From Streptomyces sp. 11x1 (lineage in GTDB: Bacteria > Actinomycetota > Actinomycetes > Streptomycetales > Streptomycetaceae), in NCBI RefSeq assembly GCF_032598905.1, contig NZ_CP122458.1, positions 1,364,001-1,428,000 on the forward strand: DNA of 64,000 bases. Direction: 5' to 3'. The position numbers and the translations under genes are program-made. Shown piece after piece: positions 1 through 10,200 of this stretch (positions are counted from its first letter, which is position 1; every line of letters begins with the position of its first letter). The notes below the pieces were generated by a model. It was given only the letters and a program-made list of their open reading frames with translations. It was not told the DNA's origin and did no database searches.

Positions 1-465
1 GGCAGTGGCCAGGACCTGATCACCGTGCCGCGCGGCGTCCCGCCGGCACCGGCGGAGACGGCGGAGACGGCGGAGACGGCGGAGACGGCCACCGACGGCT
101 ACTACTTCACGATGCAGGGCAGGACGGTCTTCCGGCTCGCCGTGCAGCGGATGGGACAGAGCATCCGGGCCGCCCTCGACCGGGCCGGGCTGCGCATCGA
201 CGACATCGACCGGCTCGTCGGCCACCAGGCCAACCTCCGCATCCTGCTGCGGCTGGCCGACGAGATCGGGCTGCCGCGTGAGCGCAGCTACAGCCACATC
301 GCCGAGGTGGGCAACACCGCCGCGGCCTCCCTGCCGCTGGCCTTGGACCACGCGCATGCCGAAGGCGCCCTGCGTCCCGGCGACCGTGTGCTGCTGGCCG
401 CCTTCGGCGGCGGGCTCACCTGGGGGGCGGTCACGCTCACCTGGCCCGCCGTCGACCGGGGCTGA
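1..465 (+). CDS. redP: 3-oxoacyl-ACP synthase III (KAS III), C-terminal part
   Basis: This is the C-terminal 154 residues of a KAS III (FabH-like) enzyme; the reading frame is open through the left edge, so the start and the catalytic cysteine lie outside the window. The visible part holds the other two KAS III catalytic residues: the His of GHQAN and the Asn of GNTAAAS. In the prodiginine pathway RedP condenses acetyl-CoA with malonyl-ACP to start the dodecanoate chain. The next genes follow the redO-redN-redM order, which supports the symbol. A short run of AET repeats (nucleotides about 52-90) sits in a surface loop region. The family call is firm; the exact role rests on synteny. Confidence 0.88.
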   Translation, partial: GSGQDLITVPRGVPPAPAETAETAETAETATDGYYFTMQGRTVFRLAVQRMGQSIRAALDRAGLRIDDIDRLVGHQANLRILLRLADEIGLPRERSYSHIAEVGNTAAASLPLALDHAHAEGALRPGDRVLLAAFGGGLTWGAVTLTWPAVDRG

Positions 466-522
466 GGGCGGCGGGATCCGGCTCGACAGCCCTGCCACCG
501 CAGGACCGAACCAAGGACGGCA

Positions 523-786
523 ATGACCTCTCGGGAACTGATCACCGACTACATCGTCGACGTCTGGATGGACGGCGACGCCGAAAGCCTGGAGCCGGAG
601 ACACCGATCACGGAACTGAACATCATCGATTCCGCAGGCATCTTCGATCTTGTCCATTACCTGCAGAGCGAATTGCGGATCAGCATTCCCGTCCAGGAGA
701 TATCGCCGAAGAACTTCCGGTCCGTCAATGCGATCGCCGAACTGGTCGACCGTCTCCGGAAAGGTGAAGGAGGAAACGCGGCATGA
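523..786 (+). CDS. redO: Peptidyl carrier protein for proline
   Basis: An 87-residue acyl/peptidyl carrier protein. The phosphopantetheine-attachment serine is Ser37 in the motif IIDSAGI, followed by a typical carrier helix. RedO-type proteins carry L-proline, loaded by RedM, while it is oxidised to the pyrrole-2-carboxyl thioester by RedW (not in the window). The ATG has an AAGGA ribosome site about 7 bases upstream. Its stop overlaps the start of redN as ATGA, so the two are probably translationally coupled. The proline role is inferred from gene order next to a RedM-like ligase and a RedN-like synthase. Confidence 0.85.
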   Translation: MTSRELITDYIVDVWMDGDAESLEPETPITELNIIDSAGIFDLVHYLQSELRISIPVQEISPKNFRSVNAIAELVDRLRKGEGGNAA

Positions 787-2654
787 CGCATGGCACGGAC
801 GACCCGCTCGACACCGCCCGGCTGTATGAGCGGGTCGTGGAGATCATCGCGGACCACACCGGTTACGACAGGTCCTATCTGCTGCCGGAGAGTCACTTCG
901 AGGCAGAGCTCGGCATCGACTCCATCACGCTCCAGTCCATCCTGGAGACGGTTCGCGAGCGCTTCGGTACCGCCGACGGACCGCTCGCCGAGTCGGCCAC
1001 CGTCGGGGAACTCGTCGACGCGCTCGGCCGCGTCCTGCACCTGCCGGAGACCGATCGACGCGCACCGGCGGACACGGCGGTCACGGCAGTCACCGGACAG
1101 ACCGACGCGCCGCCCGAGGACCCGGCGCTGGCCGCCGTGCTGACGGCCGCCCTGCACCACACCGGTTACCGCAGCGACCAGTTGGGCCTGGACACCGCGC
1201 TGGAGAGCGAGCTGGGCATCGACTCCGTGGTCCTCGCCTCCGTGGTGGCCGAGACCGCCGACGCTCTCGGCCTGGACGGATCGCTGCTCGGCCCGGTGCA
1301 GGCCACGACGCTGCGCGAACTCGTCACCGTGCTGGCCTCGGCCCGCCGCACGACCGCCCCCGAACCCGAACCCGGTGCCCATGACGGCGCATGGGACTCC
1401 CGTTCGACCAAGGACTTCGTCGAGCAGCGCGACCCGGACCTGTTCGCCAAGACCCGCAGCTTCCGGTCCTACCTGCGAGGGCGGGAACAGCAGCACCTGT
1501 ACTGGTACGGCATGCCGTTGCGGTCCCGGAGCAGCAACCGAGCCGTGATCTTCGACGAACTGACCGGCCGGGAACGCGAGTTCCTCATGTTCGCCTCCAA
1601 CAACTACCTGGGCCTCGCCAACCACCCGCGGGTCGTGGAGGCGGTGTGCGACGCCACCCGCGTCTACGGGGCCACACACACCGGTTCGCGCTTCATCGGT
1701 GGCACCAACATGCTGCACAAGGAGCTGGAACGGCGGCTCGCGGCCTTCAAGCAGCGTTCCGCCTGCATCGTCTTCCCCGGCGGCTACGCCGCGAACCTCG
1801 GTACCGTCTCCGCCCTGGTCAAGAACTACGACACCCTCGTGGTCGACCGGCTCAACCACATGAGCATCGTCGACGGCGGCCGGCTGTCGGGCGGCATCCG
1901 CAAGATCTACCAGCACAACGACATGGCGGACCTGGAGCGAATCCTCGCCCGTACCGCCGATCGGTCCGACGGGGGCACCCTCGTCGTGGCCGACGGCGTG
2001 TTCAGCATGCACGGCGACATCTGCGACCTGCCCGAGATCGTCCGGCTCGCCAAGACGTACGGCTCCCGTGTGCTGATCGACGACGCGCACTCCACCGGCG
2101 TCCTCGGGGCCCGCGGCTCCGGCACCGCCGAGCACTTCGGCCTCAAGGGCGAGGTCGATCTCGAACTCGGCACCATGAGCAAGGCGCTGGCCGGCATGGG
2201 CGGGTTCGTCGTCGGTGACGAGGACGTGATCGAGTACCTGCGCTACTACGCGAACTCCTACGTCTTCGCGGCGAACATCCCGGCAGGCGTCGCGGCCGGT
2301 CTCATCGCCTCCCTCGACGTCATCGAGACCGAGCCGGAACGGCTGAAGCAGCTCTGGACCAACATCGAGGTGCTGCGCGGCAACCTGCTGCACGCCGGCT
2401 TCGACCTGGAGCACTCGCAGAGCGCGATCCTGCCCATCGTCATCGGCGACGAACGCAGGGCGATGGAGATGGGCCGCGCGGTCCGTGCCCGCGGTCTGTT
2501 CTGCCAGACCGTCGTCTTTCCCGGAGTGTCCCTCGGCGACGCGAGGCTGCGCGTCAGTGTCACCTGCGAGCACACCCGGCAGGACCTGGACCTGGCCACC
2601 GAGATCTTCACCGACGCCGCCCGCGAGACCGGTGTCCTGCCGGAGGCTCGATGA
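783..2654 (+). CDS. redN: ACP-ACP-alpha-oxoamine synthase (bipyrrole-forming)
   Basis: A 623-residue fusion protein. Two carrier domains come first, each with the motif ELGIDS (Ser47 and Ser148), followed by a PLP-dependent alpha-oxoamine synthase domain from about residue 210 to the end. The PLP lysine is Lys467 in TMSKALAG, and the DDAHSTG motif precedes it. RedN/PigH enzymes condense a carrier-bound pyrrolyl beta-ketothioester with serine to give 4-hydroxy-2,2'-bipyrrole-5-methanol. The start has a strong GGAGG site and overlaps redO by four bases; the stop overlaps redM by four bases. Length and domain order match the PigH/RedN family, so the call is strong. Confidence 0.92.
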   Translation: MTHGTDDPLDTARLYERVVEIIADHTGYDRSYLLPESHFEAELGIDSITLQSILETVRERFGTADGPLAESATVGELVDALGRVLHLPETDRRAPADTAVTAVTGQTDAPPEDPALAAVLTAALHHTGYRSDQLGLDTALESELGIDSVVLASVVAETADALGLDGSLLGPVQATTLRELVTVLASARRTTAPEPEPGAHDGAWDSRSTKDFVEQRDPDLFAKTRSFRSYLRGREQQHLYWYGMPLRSRSSNRAVIFDELTGREREFLMFASNNYLGLANHPRVVEAVCDATRVYGATHTGSRFIGGTNMLHKELERRLAAFKQRSACIVFPGGYAANLGTVSALVKNYDTLVVDRLNHMSIVDGGRLSGGIRKIYQHNDMADLERILARTADRSDGGTLVVADGVFSMHGDICDLPEIVRLAKTYGSRVLIDDAHSTGVLGARGSGTAEHFGLKGEVDLELGTMSKALAGMGGFVVGDEDVIEYLRYYANSYVFAANIPAGVAAGLIASLDVIETEPERLKQLWTNIEVLRGNLLHAGFDLEHSQSAILPIVIGDERRAMEMGRAVRARGLFCQTVVFPGVSLGDARLRVSVTCEHTRQDLDLATEIFTDAARETGVLPEAR

Positions 2655-4273
2655 GCACCCGCGAGCCACGCGCAGGAGCGGATGCGTCCCGGGTGGCCCT
2701 CCGCCTGCCGCCGAAGAGTGCCGGATCGGAGACACGTCCCGCCTTCGTGGGGCCGGGAGCCGCGACGTACGGAGAGGTCCGGGCCCGGGTCGACGCGGTG
2801 TCGGCCCGTCTCGTGGACCAGCTGGAGGTGCGTCCCGGCGACCGGATCGCCCTCTGGACGGACAAGCATCCGCGCTGTGCGGAGGCGATCCTGGCCACCC
2901 TCCAGGCCGGTTGCGCCTACGTTCCGCTCGACGGCGGGCAGCCCGTCGCCCGGGTGCGGACCATCCTCGCCGATGCCGAGCCGGTGGTGCTGTTCACCGA
3001 CCGGCGCCACCTGGAGCTGCTCGGTCGGGGGCCGCTCCCGGCTTCGGTCCGGACGGTCGTGGCAGCGGGCGAGGACCTGCCCGACACGGTCGGCGGTGTC
3101 CCGGTGCACACCTGGTCCGGCTTCGCCGGGGCGGCCGTGCGCCTCGTCGGCACCCTGCCCGCACCGGGCCCGCACGACCTGGCCGCGCTGCTGTACACCT
3201 CCGGCTCCACCGGCACACCCAAGGGTGTGCGGATCTCGCACGGCAACCTCATCTCCTTCGTGAGCTGGTGCCGTGAGGAGTTCGGCGTCGGACCCGGGGA
3301 CGTCCTGTCCAACCACGCCTCGTTCAGCTTCGACCTGAGCACCTTCGACCTGTTCGTCGCACTCACTTCTGGTGCCGCCCTCTGGATCGTCCCGGACGAC
3401 GAGGCGAAGGACGTGACGGCGCTGGCGCGGGGCATCCGGGAGCACGGGGTGAGCGTCTGGTACTCGGTGCCCTCGGCACTCGGCCTGCTCGCCTCCTCCG
3501 GTGCGCTCACCCGTGACGGGGCGAAGAGCCTGCGGAACGTACTCTTCGCCGGCGAGGTGTTCCCGATGCCGCGCTTGCGCGCCCTTGCCCGGCTGCTGCC
3601 CGAAGAGGCGACGCTGTACAACCTCTACGGCCCCACCGAGACCAATGTGTGCGCCTGGCACCGCGTCCGCCCCGAGGACCTGCACCGCACGGCACCCGTA
3701 CCCATCGGCGGCCCCGTCCCCGGCGCCCTGCTGCACGTCGTGGACGAGCAGGGCCGCGCCCTCACGGAGCCCGGCGCGATCGGTGAACTCGTGGTGGGCG
3801 GCGACTGTGTGACACCGGGGTACTGGCGGCGCACGGCGGACCCGGTGGCCGATCTGCACCGCCAGGGTCTGCACCCCACCGGTGACCTGGTCAGCTACGA
3901 GGAGGACGGGCTGCTCGTCTACCGGGGGCGCAAGGACCGCATGGTCAAACTCTCCGGCTACCGGGTCGAACTCGGCGAGATCGAGGCGGCCGTGCAGCAG
4001 CACCCGTCGGTGGCCGAGGCGGCCGTCCTCGTCACCGAAGGTCCCAGCGGCGGCCGTCTCACGCTCTACTACACCCTCCGCGAAGGCGCCGAGGCACCGG
4101 GCCTGATCCAGCTCAAGCGGCATTGTGCGGCCCTGCTGCCCACCTACATGGTCCCGCACCTCGCACGGCGTCTCGACGCCATGCCGCACAACGCCAACGG
4201 CAAGGTCGACCACCGCAGACTCGGCGGGGCCGCGAACCGGTCCACCGCGGGGAGCGCCGGCACCGGCCGGTGA
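2651..4273 (+). CDS. redM: L-prolyl-AMP ligase (stand-alone adenylation domain)
   Basis: A 540-residue adenylation enzyme of the NRPS type. The phosphate-binding core YTSGSTGTPKG is near residue 185, YGPTETN near 330, the hinge region GYRVELGEIE near 440, and the C-terminal lysine motif NGKVDHR near 516. There is no carrier domain, as expected for an enzyme that loads a free-standing partner. RedM activates L-proline and transfers it to RedO. The ATG overlaps the redN stop (ATGA). Substrate identity follows from gene order and family knowledge; I did not extract a specificity code. Confidence 0.9.
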   Translation: MSTREPRAGADASRVALRLPPKSAGSETRPAFVGPGAATYGEVRARVDAVSARLVDQLEVRPGDRIALWTDKHPRCAEAILATLQAGCAYVPLDGGQPVARVRTILADAEPVVLFTDRRHLELLGRGPLPASVRTVVAAGEDLPDTVGGVPVHTWSGFAGAAVRLVGTLPAPGPHDLAALLYTSGSTGTPKGVRISHGNLISFVSWCREEFGVGPGDVLSNHASFSFDLSTFDLFVALTSGAALWIVPDDEAKDVTALARGIREHGVSVWYSVPSALGLLASSGALTRDGAKSLRNVLFAGEVFPMPRLRALARLLPEEATLYNLYGPTETNVCAWHRVRPEDLHRTAPVPIGGPVPGALLHVVDEQGRALTEPGAIGELVVGGDCVTPGYWRRTADPVADLHRQGLHPTGDLVSYEEDGLLVYRGRKDRMVKLSGYRVELGEIEAAVQQHPSVAEAAVLVTEGPSGGRLTLYYTLREGAEAPGLIQLKRHCAALLPTYMVPHLARRLDAMPHNANGKVDHRRLGGAANRSTAGSAGTGR

Positions 4274-4294
4274 CCGGCGGAAGAGGGGAACATC

Positions 4295-7200
4295 GTGAAA
4301 GCAGCACCGACCGGCACCCCGCGTCAGGACGGCGGCGCCCCGCAGACGATTGCCGCGCCGACGGTTGCCGCGCTGCTGAGGCAGTGGTCCGACACGCGTC
4401 CCGACGCGCTCGCCTACCGTTTCCTCACCGACAGCGCCGGCACCGACACGTCACTGACCTACCGTGAACTCGACGCACGCGCACGCGCCGTCGGGGCACA
4501 CCTGCAGGACCAGGGGGTCGCCGGCCGACCTGTGCTGCTGCTCCACCCGCCGGGCCTCGACTACATCGCGGCGTTCTTCGGCTGCCTGTACGCCGGCGCC
4601 CTCGCCGTGCCCGCCTACCCACCGGACCGCACCCGAGCCGGCCGCACCGCCTCCCGGCTGGCCGCCGTCGTCCGCGACTCGGGCGCCCGCCACGCCCTGA
4701 CCACACGCGCGGTCCTCGACACGGTCCGCGCCGACCAGGCCGAGCCGAGCGTCGCGGGGCTCGCCGGGCTGCGGTGGACGGCGAGCGAGGAGCTGGCGCT
4801 CGCCATCGCCGACGGCTGGCGGGAACCCGACACCGCGACCGAGGCGGCGGCCTTCCTGCAGTACACCTCCGGCTCGACCTCGACACCCAAAGGCGTCGTG
4901 GTCACCCACGCCAACCTGATGCACAACCTGCGGGCGATGCACACCTGGCTGGAGCACGGCGCGGACGCGCAGATGGTCTCGTGGCTGCCGCCGTACCACG
5001 ACATGGGACTCATCGGTGCCATCCTGCATCCGATGTACGGAGGTTTCCCCGCCCACCTCATGGCCCCGAAGACCTTCGTGCAGCGTCCCCTGCTGTGGCT
5101 CGACACCCTTTCCCGCACCGGCGCGACCCTCAGCGCCGCCCCCAACTTCGGCTACGAGCAGTGCCTGCGCAGGATCACTCCCGAGCAGCGGGACACTCTG
5201 GACCTGCGCAACTGGCGCCTGGCGCTCAACGGGGCCGAACCGGTGCGCGCGGACACCCTGGACCGGTTCGCCGCCTACTTCGCCCCGGCCGGCTTCGCAC
5301 GCACGGCGCTCATGCCCTGCTTCGGGCTCGCCGAGGGCACCCTCATGGCCACCGGGGTCGGACCGCACGAGGCTCCCGAAGCGGGTCTGTTCAGCGCGGC
5401 GGGCCTGGAGGCGGGCGTGGCCGAACCGGTCGAGCCGACCGGGGCGGACACGGCGCGGGCCCGCCGGGTCGTGGACTGCGGCTCCCCGGTCCCCGGTGTC
5501 GAGGTGGCCATCGTCGACCCCAGGACCGAGCGGCGGCTCGACGAGCACACGATCGGCGAGGTCTGGCTCGCGGGCCCCAGCGTGGCGCAGGGCTACTGGG
5601 GGAAGCGAAAGGCCGGCCGAGAGGCGTTCGAGGCGCGGATCAGGGGTGAGCGGGACACCCCCTGGCTGCGCACCGGTGACCTCGGCTTCCTGCGGGCGAA
5701 CCGGCTGCACCTGACCGGCCGCCTCAAGGACGTCGTGGTGGTGCAGGGGCGCAACTTCGCCGCGCACGACGTCGAACTCACCGCTGAACGTGCCAGCGAG
5801 GCCGTGCGGCCCGGCAGCGGGGCTGCCTTCGGCGTCCCGGCCCCGGACGGCGAACAGCTCGCCCTGGTCCAGGAGTTGGGCGGCCCCGGCGCCGAGGACC
5901 CCGGTGCCGTACTGGCCGCGCTGCGCACCGCCCTCGCCGAGGAGCACGAGGTCGCGCCGCACACCATCGCCCTGGTCCGGCACTCCGCCGTACCGAAGAC
6001 CACCAGCGGCAAGATCCAACGTCAGGGCGCCCGCGCCGCGCTGCTCTCGCTGGCGCTGCCGGTCGTGGCGGCGAGTGTGGTGCCCACGACCGACCTGGAA
6101 CCCGGGGCCGCGGCCAGGGACCCGCTCGGCCTCACCGGTCTGTCACCCGTAGGGCGCCGTACCCGGGTGGCCGAAGCGGTGGCCCTGGCCCTCACCGAGG
6201 GCACGGGACGGCAGATCACCGCCGCCGACGCGGACGGTCCCCGGCCGCTGGCCGAACTCGGACTCGACTACCCCCGGCTCCTCGACACCGTGGGCACCCT
6301 TGAGGCGCGGCTCGGCGTCCGGATCCCCGTCGGGGAACTGCTCGTCCGCCCGCACGCCGGCCGGCTCGTCGAGCTCTGCCTCGGCGAGGAGGCCGACGCT
6401 CGGGATGGTGCACCGGAGCGGCACTCCTCCGTCAGCGCGGCGAACCGCCCCGGCATCGAGCCGGCGCCCTCCGCGCGCGAGCGGCACGTCCTTCTCGGCG
6501 AGGCGCCGGACCCGGCCCGTTCCGCGGCCGCGCTGGAGGGCTGGCTGCGCGCCCGTGTCGCGGACCGGCTGGGCCTTCCGGTCACCGCGGTGGACGTCAC
6601 GCGCCCGTTCGTCTCGCTCGGCCTCGACTCCAGGCAGGCGGTGGCCCTCGGCACCGAACTCGGTGGCCTGCTCGGCCGGGAGCTGCCCGCCGCCGCCGTC
6701 TTCGACCACCCCACCATCAGCGCGGTGGCGGCCCGCTTCGGCACCGGGCCCGCGCCGTCGGAACCCGCCCCCGCCGTGTTCGCCACGGCCACGACCGCCG
6801 CCGCGGACCCCGCCGAACCCATCGCCGTCGTCGGCATGGGCTGCCGGTTCCCGGGCGCACCGGATGTCGACAGCTACTGGCGGCTGCTGCTCGACGGCCG
6901 GGACGCCGTGGGCGAGGTGCCGCCCAGCCGCTGGGACAGCGCCGAGGTGGCCGCACCGCGCCACGGCGGGTTCCTCGACCGGGCCGACGAGTTCGACGCC
7001 GCCCTGTTCGGGATCTCCGCCCGCGAGGCCCACCGGATGGACCCGCAGCAGCGCCTGCTCCTGGAGACCGCCTGGCAGACCTTCGAGGACGCCGCGATCC
7101 CGGCGACGCGGCTGGCCGGCAGCCGCACGGGGGTCTTCGTCGGGATCAGCAGCCAGGACTACGCGCAGGTGCAGCTGCCGCGGCTCGACAGCGTCGATGT

Positions 7201-10200
7201 GTACACGGCGACCGGCAACGCCCAGTCGATCGCCGCCAACCGGCTCTCGTACGTCTTCGACCTGCACGGCCCGAGCCTCGCCGTGGACACGGCCTGCTCC
7301 TCGTCGCTGGTGGCGGTGCACATGGCCTGCCGGGCTCTGCGGGAAGGCGAGTGCGGCGTCGCGCTGGCCGGCGGTGTCTCTCTGATGCTGACCCCCGCTC
7401 TGTCGGTGGCGTTCGCCTCCGGCGGCATGCTCAGTCCCCGTGGCCGCTGCCGCACCTTCGACGACGGCGCCGACGGGTACGTACGCGGGGAAGGCACCGG
7501 CCTCGTCCTGCTCAAGCCGCTGACCGCCGCGCTGGCCGACGGCGACCGCGTCCATGCCGTCATCCGGGGCTCCGCGCTCGGCCATGGCGGCCGCGGCAAC
7601 GGCCTTACCGCGCCCAGGAGTTCGGCGCAGAAACGGGTCATGGCCGAGGCGCTCGCCCGCGCCGGGCTCCGCGCCGACCAGGTCGACCACGTCGAGGCGC
7701 ACGGCACCGGCACCTCGCTCGGCGATCCGGTCGAGTGGGAGGCCCTGGCCGGTGTGTACGGCCGCGGGCGACCTGCCGACGCGCCCTGTCTGATCGGCTC
7801 GGTCAAGACCAACATCGGGCATCTGGAGGCGGCCGCCGGCATCGCCGGGCTGATCAAGGCGGCCCTGGTCGTGCGGGACCGCCAGGTCCCGGCCCTGCTG
7901 CACCTCGACCGGCCCAACCGCCACCTCGACTGGGCGGGTTCCGGGCTGTCCGTGCCCACCCGGCGCCGGGCGCTGCCCGACGGCGGCACCGCCCGTGCCG
8001 CGGTCAGCTCCTTCGGATTCGGCGGCGCCAACGCCCACGTGATCCTCGAAACCCCACCCGCGCCCCCACGGGAGGCCCCCGCCGTGACGCATCCCCGGCC
8101 GGTGCACGCACTGTGCCTGTCGGCCCACACTCCGACCGCGCTGACCGCGCTCGCCCGCTCCTGGCGCACCCACCTCGCCGCGCACCCCGACGTCGCCGTG
8201 GCGGACCTCTGCCACGCCGCGAACACCGGCCGCGCCCATCTGCCGCACCGCGCGGTCCTGACGGTCGCCGCGACCTCCTCGACCTCCTCGGCCACCGAGC
8301 TCGACACGGCCCTCGACGCACTGATCCGGGACGAACCCACCCCGGCGGTGCTGCGCGGCCACACGGCCACCGCCCCCGCGCCCCGCACCGCCTTTCTCTT
8401 CAGCGGGCAGGGCACCCAGCACACCGGCATGGGCAAGGAGCTCTACGAGGGCCACCAGGGCTTCGCCGCCACCCTCGACCGGGCCGCCGAGATCCTGCGC
8501 CCCCACCTCGAAGTCCCCCTGCTCGACCTGCTCTTCGACCCGGCGCACGAGGAAGCCCTGCGCGGCACGCGCAACTGCCAGCCCGCTCTGGTCGCCCTGG
8601 AAGTCGCCCTGGCCGGGCTGTGGGCCGAGGTGGGCGTGCGCCCGACCGCGGTTCTCGGCCACAGCGTCGGCGCGCTGGGCGCGGCCTGCGTGGCGGGGGT
8701 GCTGTCCTTCGAGGACGCGCTGGTCCTCGCCGCCGAGCGGGGCCGGCTCATGGCCGGACAGCCGGGAGACGGCGCGATGATCTCGTGTGTCGGTGACCCG
8801 GAGGCCGTCCGGGCGGTCGCCGAGCAGTTCGCCTCCGTCGCGGTGGCCGCCGTCAACACCCCCGACCACCTCGTCCTTTCCGGAGCTGCCGAGGAGATCG
8901 GCCGGGTGCGCGGGCCGCTGGCGGAGCGCGGCGTCACGGTACGGCCGCTGGCCGTGTCCCACGCCTTCCACTCCCCGCTGATGACCGGCGCCGCCGCACC
9001 ACTGGCCGCGGCCGCGGGCAGGCTGGACTTCGCCGCGCCGAGCATCCCCTGGATCTCCGACCTCACGGGCCGACCCGCGCAGCGCGTGGACGCCGGCCAC
9101 TGGGCACAGCACATGCTCTCCCCGGTGCGGTTCCTGGAGGGCTTCACCGAGCTCCGGCGGATGGGCTGCGACTCCTTCGTCGAGATCGGCCCGCACCCGA
9201 CGCTGATCAACCTGTGCCGGAGCATCGTCGCCTCCCAGGGCGGCGCCGACCAGGAGAGCGGCAGACCGCTGTTGCTGCCCTCGCTGAACCGACAGGGCGG
9301 CGGCTGGCAGACGTTCCTGCGGTCGCTCGGCCGCCTGCACTGCGCAGGCGGTGAGGCCGACTGGTCCGGCCTCGACCGGGACGCGCCGACCGCGCGGGTC
9401 CCGCTTCCGCACCTCCCCCTGGAGCGCGAGCGGTACTGGTTCCGTCCGGAGGCCGCGCCGGAGGACGGCCGACCGCACACCCTGTCCGCCGCGGACCCCG
9501 CGGCCCTACCCGCCCCGGGCGCGCACACGGCGGCCCGTCCCGGCGCCGCACCGACCCCGGCGACCGCGTCCGGTTCCCCCGATGCCGCGCACCCGCTTCC
9601 CGGCACGCCCCACCCGATGGCCGCCGCGCCCCACCCGATGCCCGTCGTGCCCTGGCCCGGGCCCGGCATGCCCTACCCCCTGTGGGGCGGCGTCCCGTAC
9701 CCGACGGCCGGAATGCCGTACGCGCCGGCCGGTATGCCGTACGCCCCCGCACCGTACGTGCTCGTCCCGTACGCCGGTGGGCCCCCGCTGGCGCCCCTCC
9801 CCCACCCGGCCGCCGGTCCACCGGGCGCGGTGCCCGGTGCATATCCCGTACCTGGCGTCCACGGCGCGCCGTCGTCGTCCCCCAGCGGCGGCGGTGCGCC
9901 GGGGGCGGACTTCCTGTCGTACATACGCGAATGCACGGCGCTGGTCTGTGGGTTCCCCACGCACCGGGTGGCGCCGTACGCGCGGCTCGGCGCGGATCTG
10001 GGTCTGGACTCGCTGATGCGGACCGACCTCCAGCGACGGATCGCCGCCCGGTTCCCCCACGAGGCGGAGCGGTTGCGGCACGGGCTGCCCGAGGACCCGA
10101 CGGTGCAGGACGTGGCCGACCTGCTCGCCGGGCGAACCACGTCCGCCCCGGACCCGCGGTCCGCGCCGCCGGCCACGGGCGAGCAGCCCCCTCGGGCGGT

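Noticed and set aside
52..90. 9-bp repeats coding AET near the left edge
   Set aside because: They are in frame within a normal KAS III C-terminal region and look like a simple loop expansion.
657..2735. Long minus-strand reading frame antisense to redN
   Set aside because: Composition is Arg/Gly/His/Asp-rich with no domain, and the + strand frame is a clear RedN. It is a GC-rich shadow frame.
6143..9478. 1111-codon minus-strand frame antisense to redL
   Set aside because: It mirrors the KS and AT coding region and has no motif of its own; high GC at third positions keeps such frames open.
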